A stretch of 64,000 nt of DNA from Acidovorax sp. (GTDB taxonomy: Bacteria; Pseudomonadota; Gammaproteobacteria; Burkholderiales; Burkholderiaceae_C), in NCBI RefSeq assembly GCF_027492855.1, contig NZ_JAPUDY010000031.1:35959-99958 (forward strand), read 5' to 3'. Shown here piece after piece: positions 40,301-47,844 of this stretch (position 1 is its first letter; every line of letters begins with the position of its first letter). A model generated the notes under the pieces. That model was not told the origin of the DNA. It was given only the letters and a program-made list of their open reading frames with translations, and did no database searches. Made by a program: the position numbers and the translations under genes.

Positions 40301-41470
40301 GTGCCCAACCTGTCCAAAATAACCTCCATCGAAGACCTGCGTGTCATCGCCCAGCGCCGCGTGCCGCGCATGTTCTATGACTACGCCGATTCAGGCTCGT
40401 ACACCGAGAGCACCTACCGCGCCAACGAAACCGACTTCCAAAACATCAAGCTGCGCCAGCGCGTGGCTGTGAACATGGAAGGCCGCAGCACGCGCACCAC
40501 CATGATCGGCCAGGACGTGGCCATGCCCGTGGCCATTGCGCCCACGGGCCTCACCGGCATGCAGCATGCCGACGGCGAGATCCTGGGCGCCAAGGCGGCC
40601 AAGGCCTTCGGCATTCCGTTCACGCTGTCGACCATGAGCATCTGCTCCATCGAAGACGTGGCCGAGCACACCGGCCGCCACCCGTTCTGGTTCCAGCTCT
40701 ACGTGATGCGCGACCGCGACTTCATCGAACGCCTGATCGACCGCGCCAAGGCGGCCAACTGCTCGGCGCTGCAGCTCACGCTCGATTTGCAGGTGCTGGG
40801 CCAGCGCCACAAGGACATCAAGAACGGCCTCTCGGCCCCGCCCAAGCCCACCATCGCCAACATGATCAACCTGGCCACCAAACCCCGCTGGTGCCTGGGC
40901 ATGCTGGGCACGCCGCGCCGTAGCTTTGGCAACATCGTGGGCCATGCCAAGGGGGTGGGCGATTTGTCTTCGCTCTCGTCCTGGACGGCTGAGCAGTTCG
41001 ACCCGAAGCTCAACTGGGGCGACGTGGAATGGATCAAGAAGCGCTGGGGCGGCAAGCTGATCTTGAAGGGCATCATGGATGCCGAGGACGCGCGCCTGGC
41101 CGTCAACAGCGGCGCGGATGCGCTCATCGTGAGCAACCACGGCGGCCGTCAATTGGACGGCGCGCCTTCGTCCATCGCTGCGCTGCCCGGCATTGCCGAG
41201 GTTGTGGGCAAGGGCATTGAGGTGTGGATGGACGGCGGCATCCGCAGCGGGCAGGACGTGCTCAAGGCCCGTGCCCTGGGTGCACGCGGCACGCTCATCG
41301 GCCGCAGCTTCCTCTACGGCCTGGGCGCCCACGGCGAAGCCGGTGTCACCCGTGCCCTGGAAATCATCCAGAAAGAGCTGGACATCACCATGGCGTTCTG
41401 CGGCCACACCAGCATCGACGCGGTGGACCGCCGCATTCTGCTGCCGGGCACGTATCCCGTCGCGTTGTGA
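40301..41470 (+). CDS. lldD: FMN-dependent L-lactate dehydrogenase / alpha-hydroxyacid oxidase
   Basis: This 389-residue flavoprotein starts at a GTG with GGAG upstream. The family pattern is complete: RVPRMFYDYADSGSYTE, AIAPTGLTGMQHADGE, HPFWFQLYVMRDR, LTLDLQVLGQRHKD, KGIMDAEDA, and the catalytic SNHGGRQLDGAPSS (His280). It would oxidise L-lactate to pyruvate, or a related 2-hydroxyacid; the length and sequence favour LldD, but substrate range varies within the family. The following cytochrome c gene, convergent with zero gap, could be an electron partner; that is inference. Confidence 0.86.
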   Translation: MPNLSKITSIEDLRVIAQRRVPRMFYDYADSGSYTESTYRANETDFQNIKLRQRVAVNMEGRSTRTTMIGQDVAMPVAIAPTGLTGMQHADGEILGAKAAKAFGIPFTLSTMSICSIEDVAEHTGRHPFWFQLYVMRDRDFIERLIDRAKAANCSALQLTLDLQVLGQRHKDIKNGLSAPPKPTIANMINLATKPRWCLGMLGTPRRSFGNIVGHAKGVGDLSSLSSWTAEQFDPKLNWGDVEWIKKRWGGKLILKGIMDAEDARLAVNSGADALIVSNHGGRQLDGAPSSIAALPGIAEVVGKGIEVWMDGGIRSGQDVLKARALGARGTLIGRSFLYGLGAHGEAGVTRALEIIQKELDITMAFCGHTSIDAVDRRILLPGTYPVAL

Positions 41471-41929
41471 TTACCGGGCGTTGGCAGCCGGGAGCGAGCG
41501 CTTGAGTGTGGCCAGGTAGGCCACCACGTCCTCGCGGTCTTGTTCGGCGTCCAGGTAGTAGTCCATGCCCTGGCCGGGAATCAAGGCTTCGGGATTGGTC
41601 AGCCAGGCCTTGAGCGTGGCGCGTGTCCACAGGATCTTGCTGGCGCGCAGCGCGGGTGAATAGTCAAAGTCCTTGAGCGCCCCCGCGCGCCGGCCCACCA
41701 CGCCCCGGTGGGCCGGGCCGTCGCCATGCTGGTCGGCACTGTGGCAACTGCTGCAGTGGGCGGCATACACTGCGCGGCCACGTTCCACCGATTGGGCCTG
41801 CGCTGCGCCGCCAGCGGCCCACAGCAGGGCGGTCAGGAGAAGAGGGAGGGCCCGTCGCAACAACAACGGCCAGGGCGTCGGCAGTCTGCGTGCATGCGCC
41901 GCGCAGGGGGTCAAAAAATCAGGGGTCAT
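41471..41929 (-). CDS. exported class I cytochrome c
   Basis: The 152-residue protein has a basic N-terminus and a hydrophobic export signal (LLLRRALPLLLTALLWAAGGAAQAQ). Its single haem site is CSSCH in VYAAHCSSCHSADQ, and a later Met in IPGQGMDYYLDAEQ is the likely axial ligand. It is a soluble periplasmic electron carrier. The start at 41929 is chosen because the longer in-frame reading to 42142 would cover the divergent promoters. A TGAATCC-N16-CGTACT motif lies 35 bases upstream on the minus strand, the same motif that precedes the ECF sigma gene. It abuts the lldD stop codon with no gap. Confidence 0.85.
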   Translation of the reverse strand: MTPDFLTPCAAHARRLPTPWPLLLRRALPLLLTALLWAAGGAAQAQSVERGRAVYAAHCSSCHSADQHGDGPAHRGVVGRRAGALKDFDYSPALRASKILWTRATLKAWLTNPEALIPGQGMDYYLDAEQDREDVVAYLATLKRSLPAANAR

Positions 41930-41963
41930 CGGCAGGGCTTTCTTTTCTTGGCCATCACGGCAG

Positions 41964-41992
41964 TACGGCCCAGTCAGCGTTCTGGATTCAGC
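41964..41992 (-). promoter_or_regulatory. Predicted ECF promoter for the cytochrome c gene
   Basis: On the minus strand TGAATCC (41992-41986) is followed by 16 bases and CGTACT (41969-41964). Element spacing is identical to the motifs at 42041 and 43567. The predicted transcription start lies about 28 bases before the cytochrome start codon. Confidence 0.62.
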
Positions 41993-42040
41993 CGCGCTGC
42001 GCGGCCTTTCTTTGTTTTGTTGCGCAGCGTGCCTGCCGGG

Positions 42041-42069
42041 TGAATCCAATCGCCCCGCTGTGGCGTATT
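42041..42069 (+). promoter_or_regulatory. Predicted autoregulatory ECF promoter of the sigma gene
   Basis: TGAATCC (42041-42047), 16 bases, then CGTATT (42064-42069). It points at the sigma factor gene and is back to back with the cytochrome c promoter. The shared architecture suggests that the encoded sigma factor reads its own promoter. Confidence 0.68.
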
Positions 42070-42127
42070 CACTCACAGAAGATGCCATGACACCGTGAAC
42101 CCAAACCCATCCCACACAATGTGGCGC

Positions 42128-42703
42128 ATGACCACCCTCCACCCAGACCGTGAATTGATGGACCTCCTAGACCGCATTGCTGCGCAGGATGACTCCGCGC
42201 TGAAAAGACTGTACGAGCGCACCTCGCCGCAGCTTTTTGGTCTGGCCCTGCGCATCGTGCGCAACCGTGATGCGGCCGAGGATGTGCTGCAGGAGGCGTT
42301 TTTGACCATCTGGCGCGGCGCGGGAAGCTACCGCGCATCGCTGAGCCCGCCCATGGCCTGGATGGGCCTCATCGTGCGCAGCAGGGCGCTGGATGCGTTG
42401 CGCAAGCGCAGCAGCGACCGGGCAGACCTCATGAACGAGCTGGACGACGAGATGGCCCAGACGCTGGAGGGCGGCTCGCCCAACCCCATGGATACGGCCG
42501 ATGCCAGCGAGCAGGCCTTTGCCCTGCACCACTGCCTGGGCAAGCTCGACAACAAGCAGCGCGAGGTGGTGAGCCTGGCCTATCTGCGTGATCAGAGCCA
42601 TGGCGAGCTGGCCGAGCAGCTCAAGCTGCCGCTGGGCACCGTCAAGACCTGGATTCGCCGGGGGCTGGAGCAGCTGCGCAACTGCATGGCGCGGTACGCC
42701 TGA
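42128..42703 (+). CDS. ECF (sigma-70 family group IV) sigma factor
   Basis: The 191-residue protein has region 2 in ALKRLYERTSPQLFGLALRIVRNRDAAEDVLQEAFLTIWRGAGSY and region 4 in LGKLDNKQREVVSLAYLRDQSHGELAEQLKLPLGTVKTWIRRGLEQLRN. The start MTTLHPDREL is the most family-like; GTG 42095 and ATG 42119 are in frame upstream, and no start has a good Shine-Dalgarno. It is 16 bases before the RskA-type anti-sigma gene. The same promoter-like motif precedes this gene, the divergent cytochrome c and the DUF3034 operon, so the likely regulon is local. The inducing signal is unknown. Confidence 0.88.
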   Translation: MTTLHPDRELMDLLDRIAAQDDSALKRLYERTSPQLFGLALRIVRNRDAAEDVLQEAFLTIWRGAGSYRASLSPPMAWMGLIVRSRALDALRKRSSDRADLMNELDDEMAQTLEGGSPNPMDTADASEQAFALHHCLGKLDNKQREVVSLAYLRDQSHGELAEQLKLPLGTVKTWIRRGLEQLRNCMARYA

Positions 42704-42719
42704 GCACGCAAGGGCCATC

Positions 42720-43511
42720 ATGAACATCACCCAACACCCTGAACTGCTGGACCGCCTGGCTGCCGGCTACGCCCTGGGCACCCTGCGCGGCGGCGCCCGC
42801 CGCCGCTTTGAAACCCTGGCCCGCGAACACGCCACCGTGCGTGCCGCCGCCCTGGTGTGGCAGACCCGCTGGTCTGGCCTGACCGAACTGCAATCGGCGG
42901 TGGAGCCTTCTCCCGCCGTGTGGACGCGCATCGACAACCTGGTGCGGGCTGGCCAGTTCGAGCAGGCCCTCCAGGCGGCCCGGCAGGCCGAGCCCGCCCA
43001 GGCGCCCGGCGGCTGGTGGAGCAACCTGCTGGTGTGGCGTGGTGCCGCAGCCGCCGGGGCGCTGGCCACGCTGGCGGCCGTGGTGGTGGGGGTGCAGGTC
43101 AACGGTGGCCTGCGCACCACCACCGGCGCGCAGATTGCGGCCCTGCAACAGCAGTTGCTGGCCACGCCCCAGATCCAGTATGTGGCCGTGCTGGCCGACG
43201 ACAAAGCGGCTGCCTCGATGCTGGTCACCTTCGACCCCAAAAACAACCAGCTCGTGCTCCAGCGCGTGGGCGGTTTTCAGGAGGGGGCGGACAAATCCCT
43301 GCAACTGTGGGCGCTGCCGCCCGCAGGCGGCCCGCGCTCGCTGGGCGTGCTGGGGCAGGAAAAGCTGCTCACGCTGGTGGCTGGCGAAGCGGATGTGAAG
43401 CAGGTGCCCACCCTGGCCATCAGCCTGGAGCCCAAGGGCGGCGTGCCCAGCGACACCGGGCCCACGGGGCCGGTGCTGTTCAAGGGCGCGCTGATCCAGC
43501 GGATGCTTTGA
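42720..43511 (+). CDS. RskA-type anti-sigma factor
   Basis: The 263-residue single-pass membrane protein has a short cytoplasmic N-terminal domain (MNITQHPELLDRLAAGYALGTLRGGARRRFETLA, then a Trp-rich WQTRWSGL) like RskA-type anti-sigma domains. One membrane segment follows (about residues 105-125, AAAAGALATLAAVVVGVQV), then a periplasmic RskA C-terminal domain (VAVLADDKAAASMLVTFDPKNNQLVLQRVGG, KSLQLWALPPAGGPRSLGVL). It should hold the upstream ECF factor until an envelope signal triggers its loss. It is 16 bases after the sigma gene, in one operon. Confidence 0.85.
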   Translation: MNITQHPELLDRLAAGYALGTLRGGARRRFETLAREHATVRAAALVWQTRWSGLTELQSAVEPSPAVWTRIDNLVRAGQFEQALQAARQAEPAQAPGGWWSNLLVWRGAAAAGALATLAAVVVGVQVNGGLRTTTGAQIAALQQQLLATPQIQYVAVLADDKAAASMLVTFDPKNNQLVLQRVGGFQEGADKSLQLWALPPAGGPRSLGVLGQEKLLTLVAGEADVKQVPTLAISLEPKGGVPSDTGPTGPVLFKGALIQRML

Positions 43512-43566
43512 GCGGGCCTGGGGCGATCTGTGTTTTTTGAAGCCGGGTAAAAATTTCTGGGATTTG

Positions 43567-43595
43567 TGAATCCGCTCCGCTCCTGGGGGCGTATG
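43567..43595 (+). promoter_or_regulatory. Predicted ECF promoter of the DUF3034-globin-cupredoxin operon
   Basis: TGAATCC (43567-43573), 16 bases, then CGTATG (43590-43595), about 46 bases before the DUF3034 start codon. It shares both elements and the spacer length with the sigma gene's own upstream motif. Confidence 0.68.
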
Positions 43596-43641
43596 TAGAA
43601 GGCAACATCCTTTTACAACCGATCTTTCACTGGAGACCGCG

Positions 43642-44580
43642 ATGAAACACAGGCCCCCACTCATCCTGCTGGCCGTGGCCGCGCTGACCTTGGTCAGCGG
43701 CTGGGCCCAGGCCGATACCGGCAAGCTGCTGCTCACCGGCGGCGTCAGCACCATCGCCGGGTCGGCTGGTGGCGGGCTCACCCCCTGGGCCGTGATCGGC
43801 AGCAACGCCACGGAGGGTGAAGTGGGTGTCAGCGGCTACGCCACCCGCGCAGCCACGCAGGACTACAGCCTCAATGGCTATGGCGTGGCGCTGGGCCTGC
43901 ACGAGCGGCTGGAGCTGTCGCTGGCGCGGCAGGACTTCGACGCCTCGCCCGCCATTGCGCTCAATGGCATTGCGCCGTTTGGCGTGACGCCGGGCCAGCA
44001 CATCAAGATGGACGTGCTGGGCATCAAGCTGAAAGTGGCGGGAGACGCGGTGCTCGATAGCGACACCTGGATGCCGCAGATCGCCGTGGGGCTGGAGCAC
44101 AAGCAGGTGCACGCGGGCTCCATCCGGTCGGTGCTCGACTTTCTGGGCACCAAAACCAGCGGCACCGACGTGTACGTGAGCGCCACCAAGTTGCTGCTGG
44201 CGCAAAGCCTGCTGATCAACGGCACCCTGCGCTACACCAATGCCAACCAAAACGGCCTGCTGGGCTTTGGATCGGCCGCACCGGGCAAAAACAGCCGCAG
44301 CCTGCAGCCCGAGTTTTCGGTGGCCTACCTCCTCAGCAAAAACCTGGCGGTGGGGGCTGAATACCGCTTCAAGCCCAACAACCTGCAGGCATTGGGCGCG
44401 GCGGCGGGCCTGGGCGCTGCGCTGCGCGAGGACGACTGGAAGGACATCTTCATCGCCTGGGCACCCACCAAGAATGTGTCGCTCACGCTTGCCTACGTGG
44501 ACCTGGGGCGCATCGTGCCCGGCATCACACAAAACCGCCGCCAGACGGGCTACTACCTCTCGGCCCAGGTGGCCTTCTGA
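43642..44580 (+). CDS. DUF3034 family outer-membrane beta-barrel-like protein
   Basis: The 312-residue exported protein (signal MKHRPPLILLAVAALTLVSGWAQA) has GGAG upstream. The mature part is built of alternating beta segments (KLLLTGGVSTIAGSAGGGLTPW, YGVALGLHERLELSLARQDFD, DVLGIKLKVAGDAV) and ends in aromatic TGYYLSAQVAF, the usual C-terminal Phe of outer-membrane barrels. DUF3034 has no defined function. It is the first gene of a three-gene unit with an exported globin and a cupredoxin, preceded by the ECF-type promoter motif. Confidence 0.78.
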   Translation: MKHRPPLILLAVAALTLVSGWAQADTGKLLLTGGVSTIAGSAGGGLTPWAVIGSNATEGEVGVSGYATRAATQDYSLNGYGVALGLHERLELSLARQDFDASPAIALNGIAPFGVTPGQHIKMDVLGIKLKVAGDAVLDSDTWMPQIAVGLEHKQVHAGSIRSVLDFLGTKTSGTDVYVSATKLLLAQSLLINGTLRYTNANQNGLLGFGSAAPGKNSRSLQPEFSVAYLLSKNLAVGAEYRFKPNNLQALGAAAGLGAALREDDWKDIFIAWAPTKNVSLTLAYVDLGRIVPGITQNRRQTGYYLSAQVAF

Positions 44581-44608
44581 CCCAGCCGACCCTGCACCGG
44601 AGAACCCC

Positions 44609-45076
44609 ATGACCATTCAGCACAAACTCTTCGCCGCCCTGGGCCTGGCACTGGCCTGCCTGTGGGGCCCCGCCGCGCTGGCGCAGCCCGCACCCGCCGC
44701 CACAACGATGGCCGCACCCGCCGGCCTGTACGCAGCCCTGGGTGAGAAGCCCGGCATTGCCCGCCTGATGGACGACTTCGTGGACCGTGTGGTCAAAGAC
44801 CCACGCATTGGCGGCCACTTCAAGGACGTGAAACCCGCAGCCCTCAAGGAAAGCCTGACCGACCAAATCTGCCAGTTAAGCGGTGGCCCTTGCAAATATG
44901 AGGGCGCTGACATGAAATCGGTCCATGCCGACATGGACATCCACAAGGGCCATTTCAATGCCCTGGTCGAGGTGCTGCAAAGCGCCATGGATGCCCAGGG
45001 CATACCCTTTGCCCAGCAAAACCGCCTGTTGGCGCTGCTGGCACCCATGCACCGTGACGTGATCACCCAGCGATAA
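44609..45076 (+). CDS. exported group 1 truncated haemoglobin
   Basis: The 155-residue protein starts 28 bases after DUF3034 with GGAG upstream. An unusual feature is a clear signal peptide (MTIQHKLFAALGLALACLWGPAALAQ), so this truncated globin should act in the periplasm. The globin part is LYAALGEKPGIARLMDDFVDRVV, HFKDVK, then SVHADMDIHKGHFNALVEVLQSAM with candidate proximal His. Family members bind O2 or NO or act in redox chemistry. With the neighbouring cupredoxin and cytochromes a periplasmic redox or NO role is plausible, but this is inference. Confidence 0.84.
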   Translation: MTIQHKLFAALGLALACLWGPAALAQPAPAATTMAAPAGLYAALGEKPGIARLMDDFVDRVVKDPRIGGHFKDVKPAALKESLTDQICQLSGGPCKYEGADMKSVHADMDIHKGHFNALVEVLQSAMDAQGIPFAQQNRLLALLAPMHRDVITQR

Positions 45077-45087
45077 AGCGGTTAACA

Positions 45088-45882
45088 ATGAAAAATGCTA
45101 CCTTTTTTATAGCTGCTTGCGCTTTATCTGCAAGCGCTACAGCCGGAAACGTTCAAATCCAGGTGCTGGACCGCGAAGGCAAGCCCGTGCCCGACGCCGT
45201 GGTGGTGATGTACCCCGGCACAGCGGCGGGCGCGGCGCCCAGCCTGTTGCAGGCCAGCCCCACCATTGAGCAAGAGCGCATGCGCTTCGTGCCCGCGCTC
45301 ACGGTGGTCATGCCCGGCACCACCGTGCGCTTCACCAACCAGGACCGCTGGGACCACCATGTGCGCGGCAACCCCATGGGCGTGGCAGCGGCTGCTGCAC
45401 CAGGAACAGGCAGCACCAATTTCGAGTTGCGGCTGGGCGGAAAAACCGAAGGCAAGCCCGCCAACTTTGCCGACGTGAAGCTCGACACCTCCGGCGTGGT
45501 GCTGTTGGGCTGCCATCTGCATGGCTCCATGCGCGGCCACCTGTTCGTGACCGACTCGGCCTGGACGCTCAAGACCGATAACGACGGCATCGCCCGCTTT
45601 GCCGCCGTGCCCGACGGCGCCGCCCAGGTGCGCGTGTGGCATGCCGAGCAACTGGTGGATCTGCCGCGCAAGAGCCTGAACGTGGTGTCCGGCCCGGTAC
45701 TCGACACCATGCAGCTCAGCGTGGTGCCCCGCGTGCGCCGCGCACCGCCTGCGGCACCGGGCAACTCCACCCCCGGCGGGCCCATGGGCTCGTACAGCCA
45801 GGGGCCGGTGCAAGGTGTGCAAGGTGTGCAAGGTGTGCAAGGCGCTCAGGTCCACGCCCACATGCACCATCCGAACCACTGA
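45088..45882 (+). CDS. cupredoxin-like copper protein (often named methylamine utilization protein)
   Basis: This 264-residue exported protein has possible type-1 copper ligands: His in NQDRWDHHVRG, then Cys, His and Met in LLGCHLHGSMRGHLFV. An Ig-like or carboxypeptidase-regulatory-like region precedes and follows the site. The tail has a fourfold GVQ repeat and a His-rich end (VHAHMHHPNH). The signal peptide (NATFFIAACALSASATAG) is encoded by a complete copy of the 50-bp dispersed repeat. The start lies 11 bases after the globin stop. It is probably a periplasmic electron carrier or copper-binding protein. Confidence 0.78.
   Translation: MKNATFFIAACALSASATAGNVQIQVLDREGKPVPDAVVVMYPGTAAGAAPSLLQASPTIEQERMRFVPALTVVMPGTTVRFTNQDRWDHHVRGNPMGVAAAAAPGTGSTNFELRLGGKTEGKPANFADVKLDTSGVVLLGCHLHGSMRGHLFVTDSAWTLKTDNDGIARFAAVPDGAAQVRVWHAEQLVDLPRKSLNVVSGPVLDTMQLSVVPRVRRAPPAAPGNSTPGGPMGSYSQGPVQGVQGVQGVQGAQVHAHMHHPNH
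45097..45144 (+). repeat. 50-bp repeat encoding the cupredoxin signal peptide
   Basis: This copy reads GCTACCTTTTTTATAGC, then TGCTTGCGCTTTATCTGCAAGCGCT, then ACAGCC. Both halves match the intergenic copies. It is read in frame as the hydrophobic core and cleavage region of the signal peptide. Confidence 0.75.
45808..45843 (+). repeat. 9-bp tandem repeat in the cupredoxin gene
   Basis: There are four units of GTGCAAGGT; the last ends GGC. They encode VQG repeats. The unit is a multiple of three, so slippage would change length without a frameshift. Confidence 0.9.
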
Positions 45883-45916
45883 AGGGTGGTGTAAGCCGCC
45901 GCCGATTGCCGATGGA

Positions 45917-46882
45917 TCACCCTGGCTCCGAGGGCGCGGCGTTGGCGCTGCTGCTCTGGGTGCCGGGGGCCGGTGCGCTGCCCCTCATGCCATGTTTTGT
46001 CACGCTGTCGGCAGGGGTGTTCAGGTACAGGTAGAGCGCCTGCGCGTCCACATCGCTCAGTTGCCCCAGCGACTCGAACGGCATCGCCTGAATGGGCGTG
46101 CCATCAGGTCGTTTGCCGGTGCGCAGCATGGCCACAAAACTGGTCACATGGGGGTAGCGCGCCATCGTGCTGCCCGCGCCAGCGCGGAGGTCCGAGGCCT
46201 GCGGCCCGTCAGCCGGGCCGCCTGGCACCTTGCCACCTGCAAGGTCAGCGCCATGGCAGCCGATGCACATGTTGGCCACATACCGGCCGTTGGCCAGCGT
46301 CACACCCGCAGGCACGGGGCGCTGGGGCGCCAACTGGTGGTCGATGCGCGCCGCAGCATCGGGGCTGGCCCCCAGCCCATACAGCACCCAGGCCGTGCGC
46401 GGCAAATCGATGACTGCAGGCAAGCCCTCCTTGGCGGGCAATTGGCGCAGGTACGACACCAGCGCATTGAGGTCGTCGTTGGTGAGGCGGCTGTAGTCGT
46501 CACTGGGCATCTCCAGCACCGGGCGGCCATTGGGCTTCACACCATGGCGTATCGCGCTGTTCCAGTCCTCGGGTTGGTAGCGGGCCACCACTCCGGCAGG
46601 CGTGATGTTGGGGCCCACCAGCCGCGTGCCCCGGCCATCGTTCACGAACTCACGGCCCAAGCCCTGAGCGCCATGGCAATCGGTGCAGCCGCGCGACGCA
46701 TAAAGGTAGCGCCCCCGCTCGATGGTCAGCACATCGGTGGTATAGGCCGCAGGGCGGGGCTTGATGTCGATATACCGGTTGCGTTTCTCTTCAGCCAGAT
46801 ACAGGCCGCTGGCTGCTGTGGCAGCAACCAGCACACCCAGCAGCAGCGCGCTGCCAGCGGTCCAAGTGATCCAGCGTTTCAT
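45917..46882 (-). CDS. membrane-anchored dihaem cytochrome c
   Basis: The 321-residue protein has an uncleaved-looking N-terminal membrane anchor (WITWTAGSALLLGVLVAATAASGLYLA). It has two cytochrome c domains with haem motifs CTDCH (in YASRGCTDCHGAQGLG) and CIGCH (in VANMCIGCHGADLAG). Met ligands are likely in VLEMPSDDY and IQAMPFESL. The layout resembles the cytochrome subunits of periplasmic dehydrogenases. The start at 46882 has AAGG about eight bases upstream. It converges on the cupredoxin gene with a gap of about 35 bases. The TGAATCC promoter motif is not found upstream, so it may lie outside the ECF regulon. Confidence 0.83.
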   Translation of the reverse strand: MKRWITWTAGSALLLGVLVAATAASGLYLAEEKRNRYIDIKPRPAAYTTDVLTIERGRYLYASRGCTDCHGAQGLGREFVNDGRGTRLVGPNITPAGVVARYQPEDWNSAIRHGVKPNGRPVLEMPSDDYSRLTNDDLNALVSYLRQLPAKEGLPAVIDLPRTAWVLYGLGASPDAAARIDHQLAPQRPVPAGVTLANGRYVANMCIGCHGADLAGGKVPGGPADGPQASDLRAGAGSTMARYPHVTSFVAMLRTGKRPDGTPIQAMPFESLGQLSDVDAQALYLYLNTPADSVTKHGMRGSAPAPGTQSSSANAAPSEPG

Positions 46883-47074
46883 GGTGGTGCCTTTTCCCTT
46901 TTTCTTTTCTTCTTCGAATGAATTCCGATACTCCAGGCGGCGGATTCTGAAGTCGAAGCAGGGGTTGTGGCACCCTTCCTTGGTGGGGTGTGGCGGGGGC
47001 GGTGACATTTTTCACAAATGCCCGGCCGGTGTGGGTTCGATGGCGGGGATTGGGGGCCGCGTACCGGCAGTCCG

Positions 47075-47809
47075 TCAAAACACCGCAAGCGCCCTGACTA
47101 CTTGCATGTGCGCGTCAGTGTCGATAACCGTGTTGTGGGCCATCACCACGCGCGCAAAGGGCCAGCGCAACAAGCGCTCGGCACTGCGGGCCGCTGCTGC
47201 ACGGTCGCGCACCAGTGCGCGCACCGTCCATGGCACGGCCAGCCGATGGCGCACCCCGGTAAGCGTGGCATAAGTCCGCGTGGACCAGGGCAGATTGCCC
47301 TCCATCCATTGCAGCAGGTCTGTAACGATGAGTGTGGCCGATGGCCGGTGGAACCACACCGACTCACTACCCGCCGGAATACCTTCAAACGCAAAGTGCT
47401 CCAGCTCAGGCAGCCATTCGGGCACATCGGTTGCAGGGAGCTCGCGCAGCGTTGCTGCGAGGTCTGGCCGCTCTCGCCCAAGCCCTTTAGGGCCATATAC
47501 CGTGGCGCCGGGGAACGCGGTCACACAGGGTGCCAGAAACAAGTGGTGCATCCTGTTTGGTGCCACGATGAAAGCCACGGTGCCGAGGGCCTGCACTTGC
47601 TGCAGCAACTCGCTGCCCGGCGGCATCGGAATGGGTGAGTGAATCAAGAGTTTTTGGCCCGGCAGGCGCACCACCGTCATGCGTGTGGTGATGGGAAGGC
47701 CATTGGCCTTGAAGGCGTGGGTGGCGTGCCAGAGGTGGGTGTCGAGGGGGTGGAGCATGCGGCCGATAGTGCCCAGGCATGTGACCGGTGTATTGAATGA
47801 TGTCGACAT
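47075..47809 (-). CDS. DUF4336 domain protein
   Basis: The 244-residue soluble protein has the DUF4336 pattern: MLHPLDTHLWHATHAFKANGLPITTRMTVVRLPGQKLLIHSPIP, LGTVAFIVAPNRMHHLFLAPCVTAFPGATVYGPKGL, ATLIVTDLLQ and VVMAHNTVI. The His/Asp positions recall metallo-beta-lactamase-like folds, but catalysis is not established. The start may be 47809 or the more family-like Met at 47758. It is divergent from an AraC regulator whose start lies 35 bases away, so that regulator may control it. Confidence 0.72.
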   Translation of the reverse strand: MSTSFNTPVTCLGTIGRMLHPLDTHLWHATHAFKANGLPITTRMTVVRLPGQKLLIHSPIPMPPGSELLQQVQALGTVAFIVAPNRMHHLFLAPCVTAFPGATVYGPKGLGRERPDLAATLRELPATDVPEWLPELEHFAFEGIPAGSESVWFHRPSATLIVTDLLQWMEGNLPWSTRTYATLTGVRHRLAVPWTVRALVRDRAAAARSAERLLRWPFARVVMAHNTVIDTDAHMQVVRALAVF

Positions 47810-47844
47810 GCCGTGACCGAGATCACTGCCCATACACTTTCCGG

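Noticed and set aside
41930-42142. N-terminal extension of the cytochrome c gene to 42142
   Set aside because: It would cover both divergent ECF-type promoter motifs and overlap the sigma gene. The signal peptide fits the start at 41929.
45808-45843. CRISPR-like short repeats
   Set aside because: The units are contiguous 9-mers inside a coding frame with no spacers. No CRISPR array or cas gene is visible in the window.
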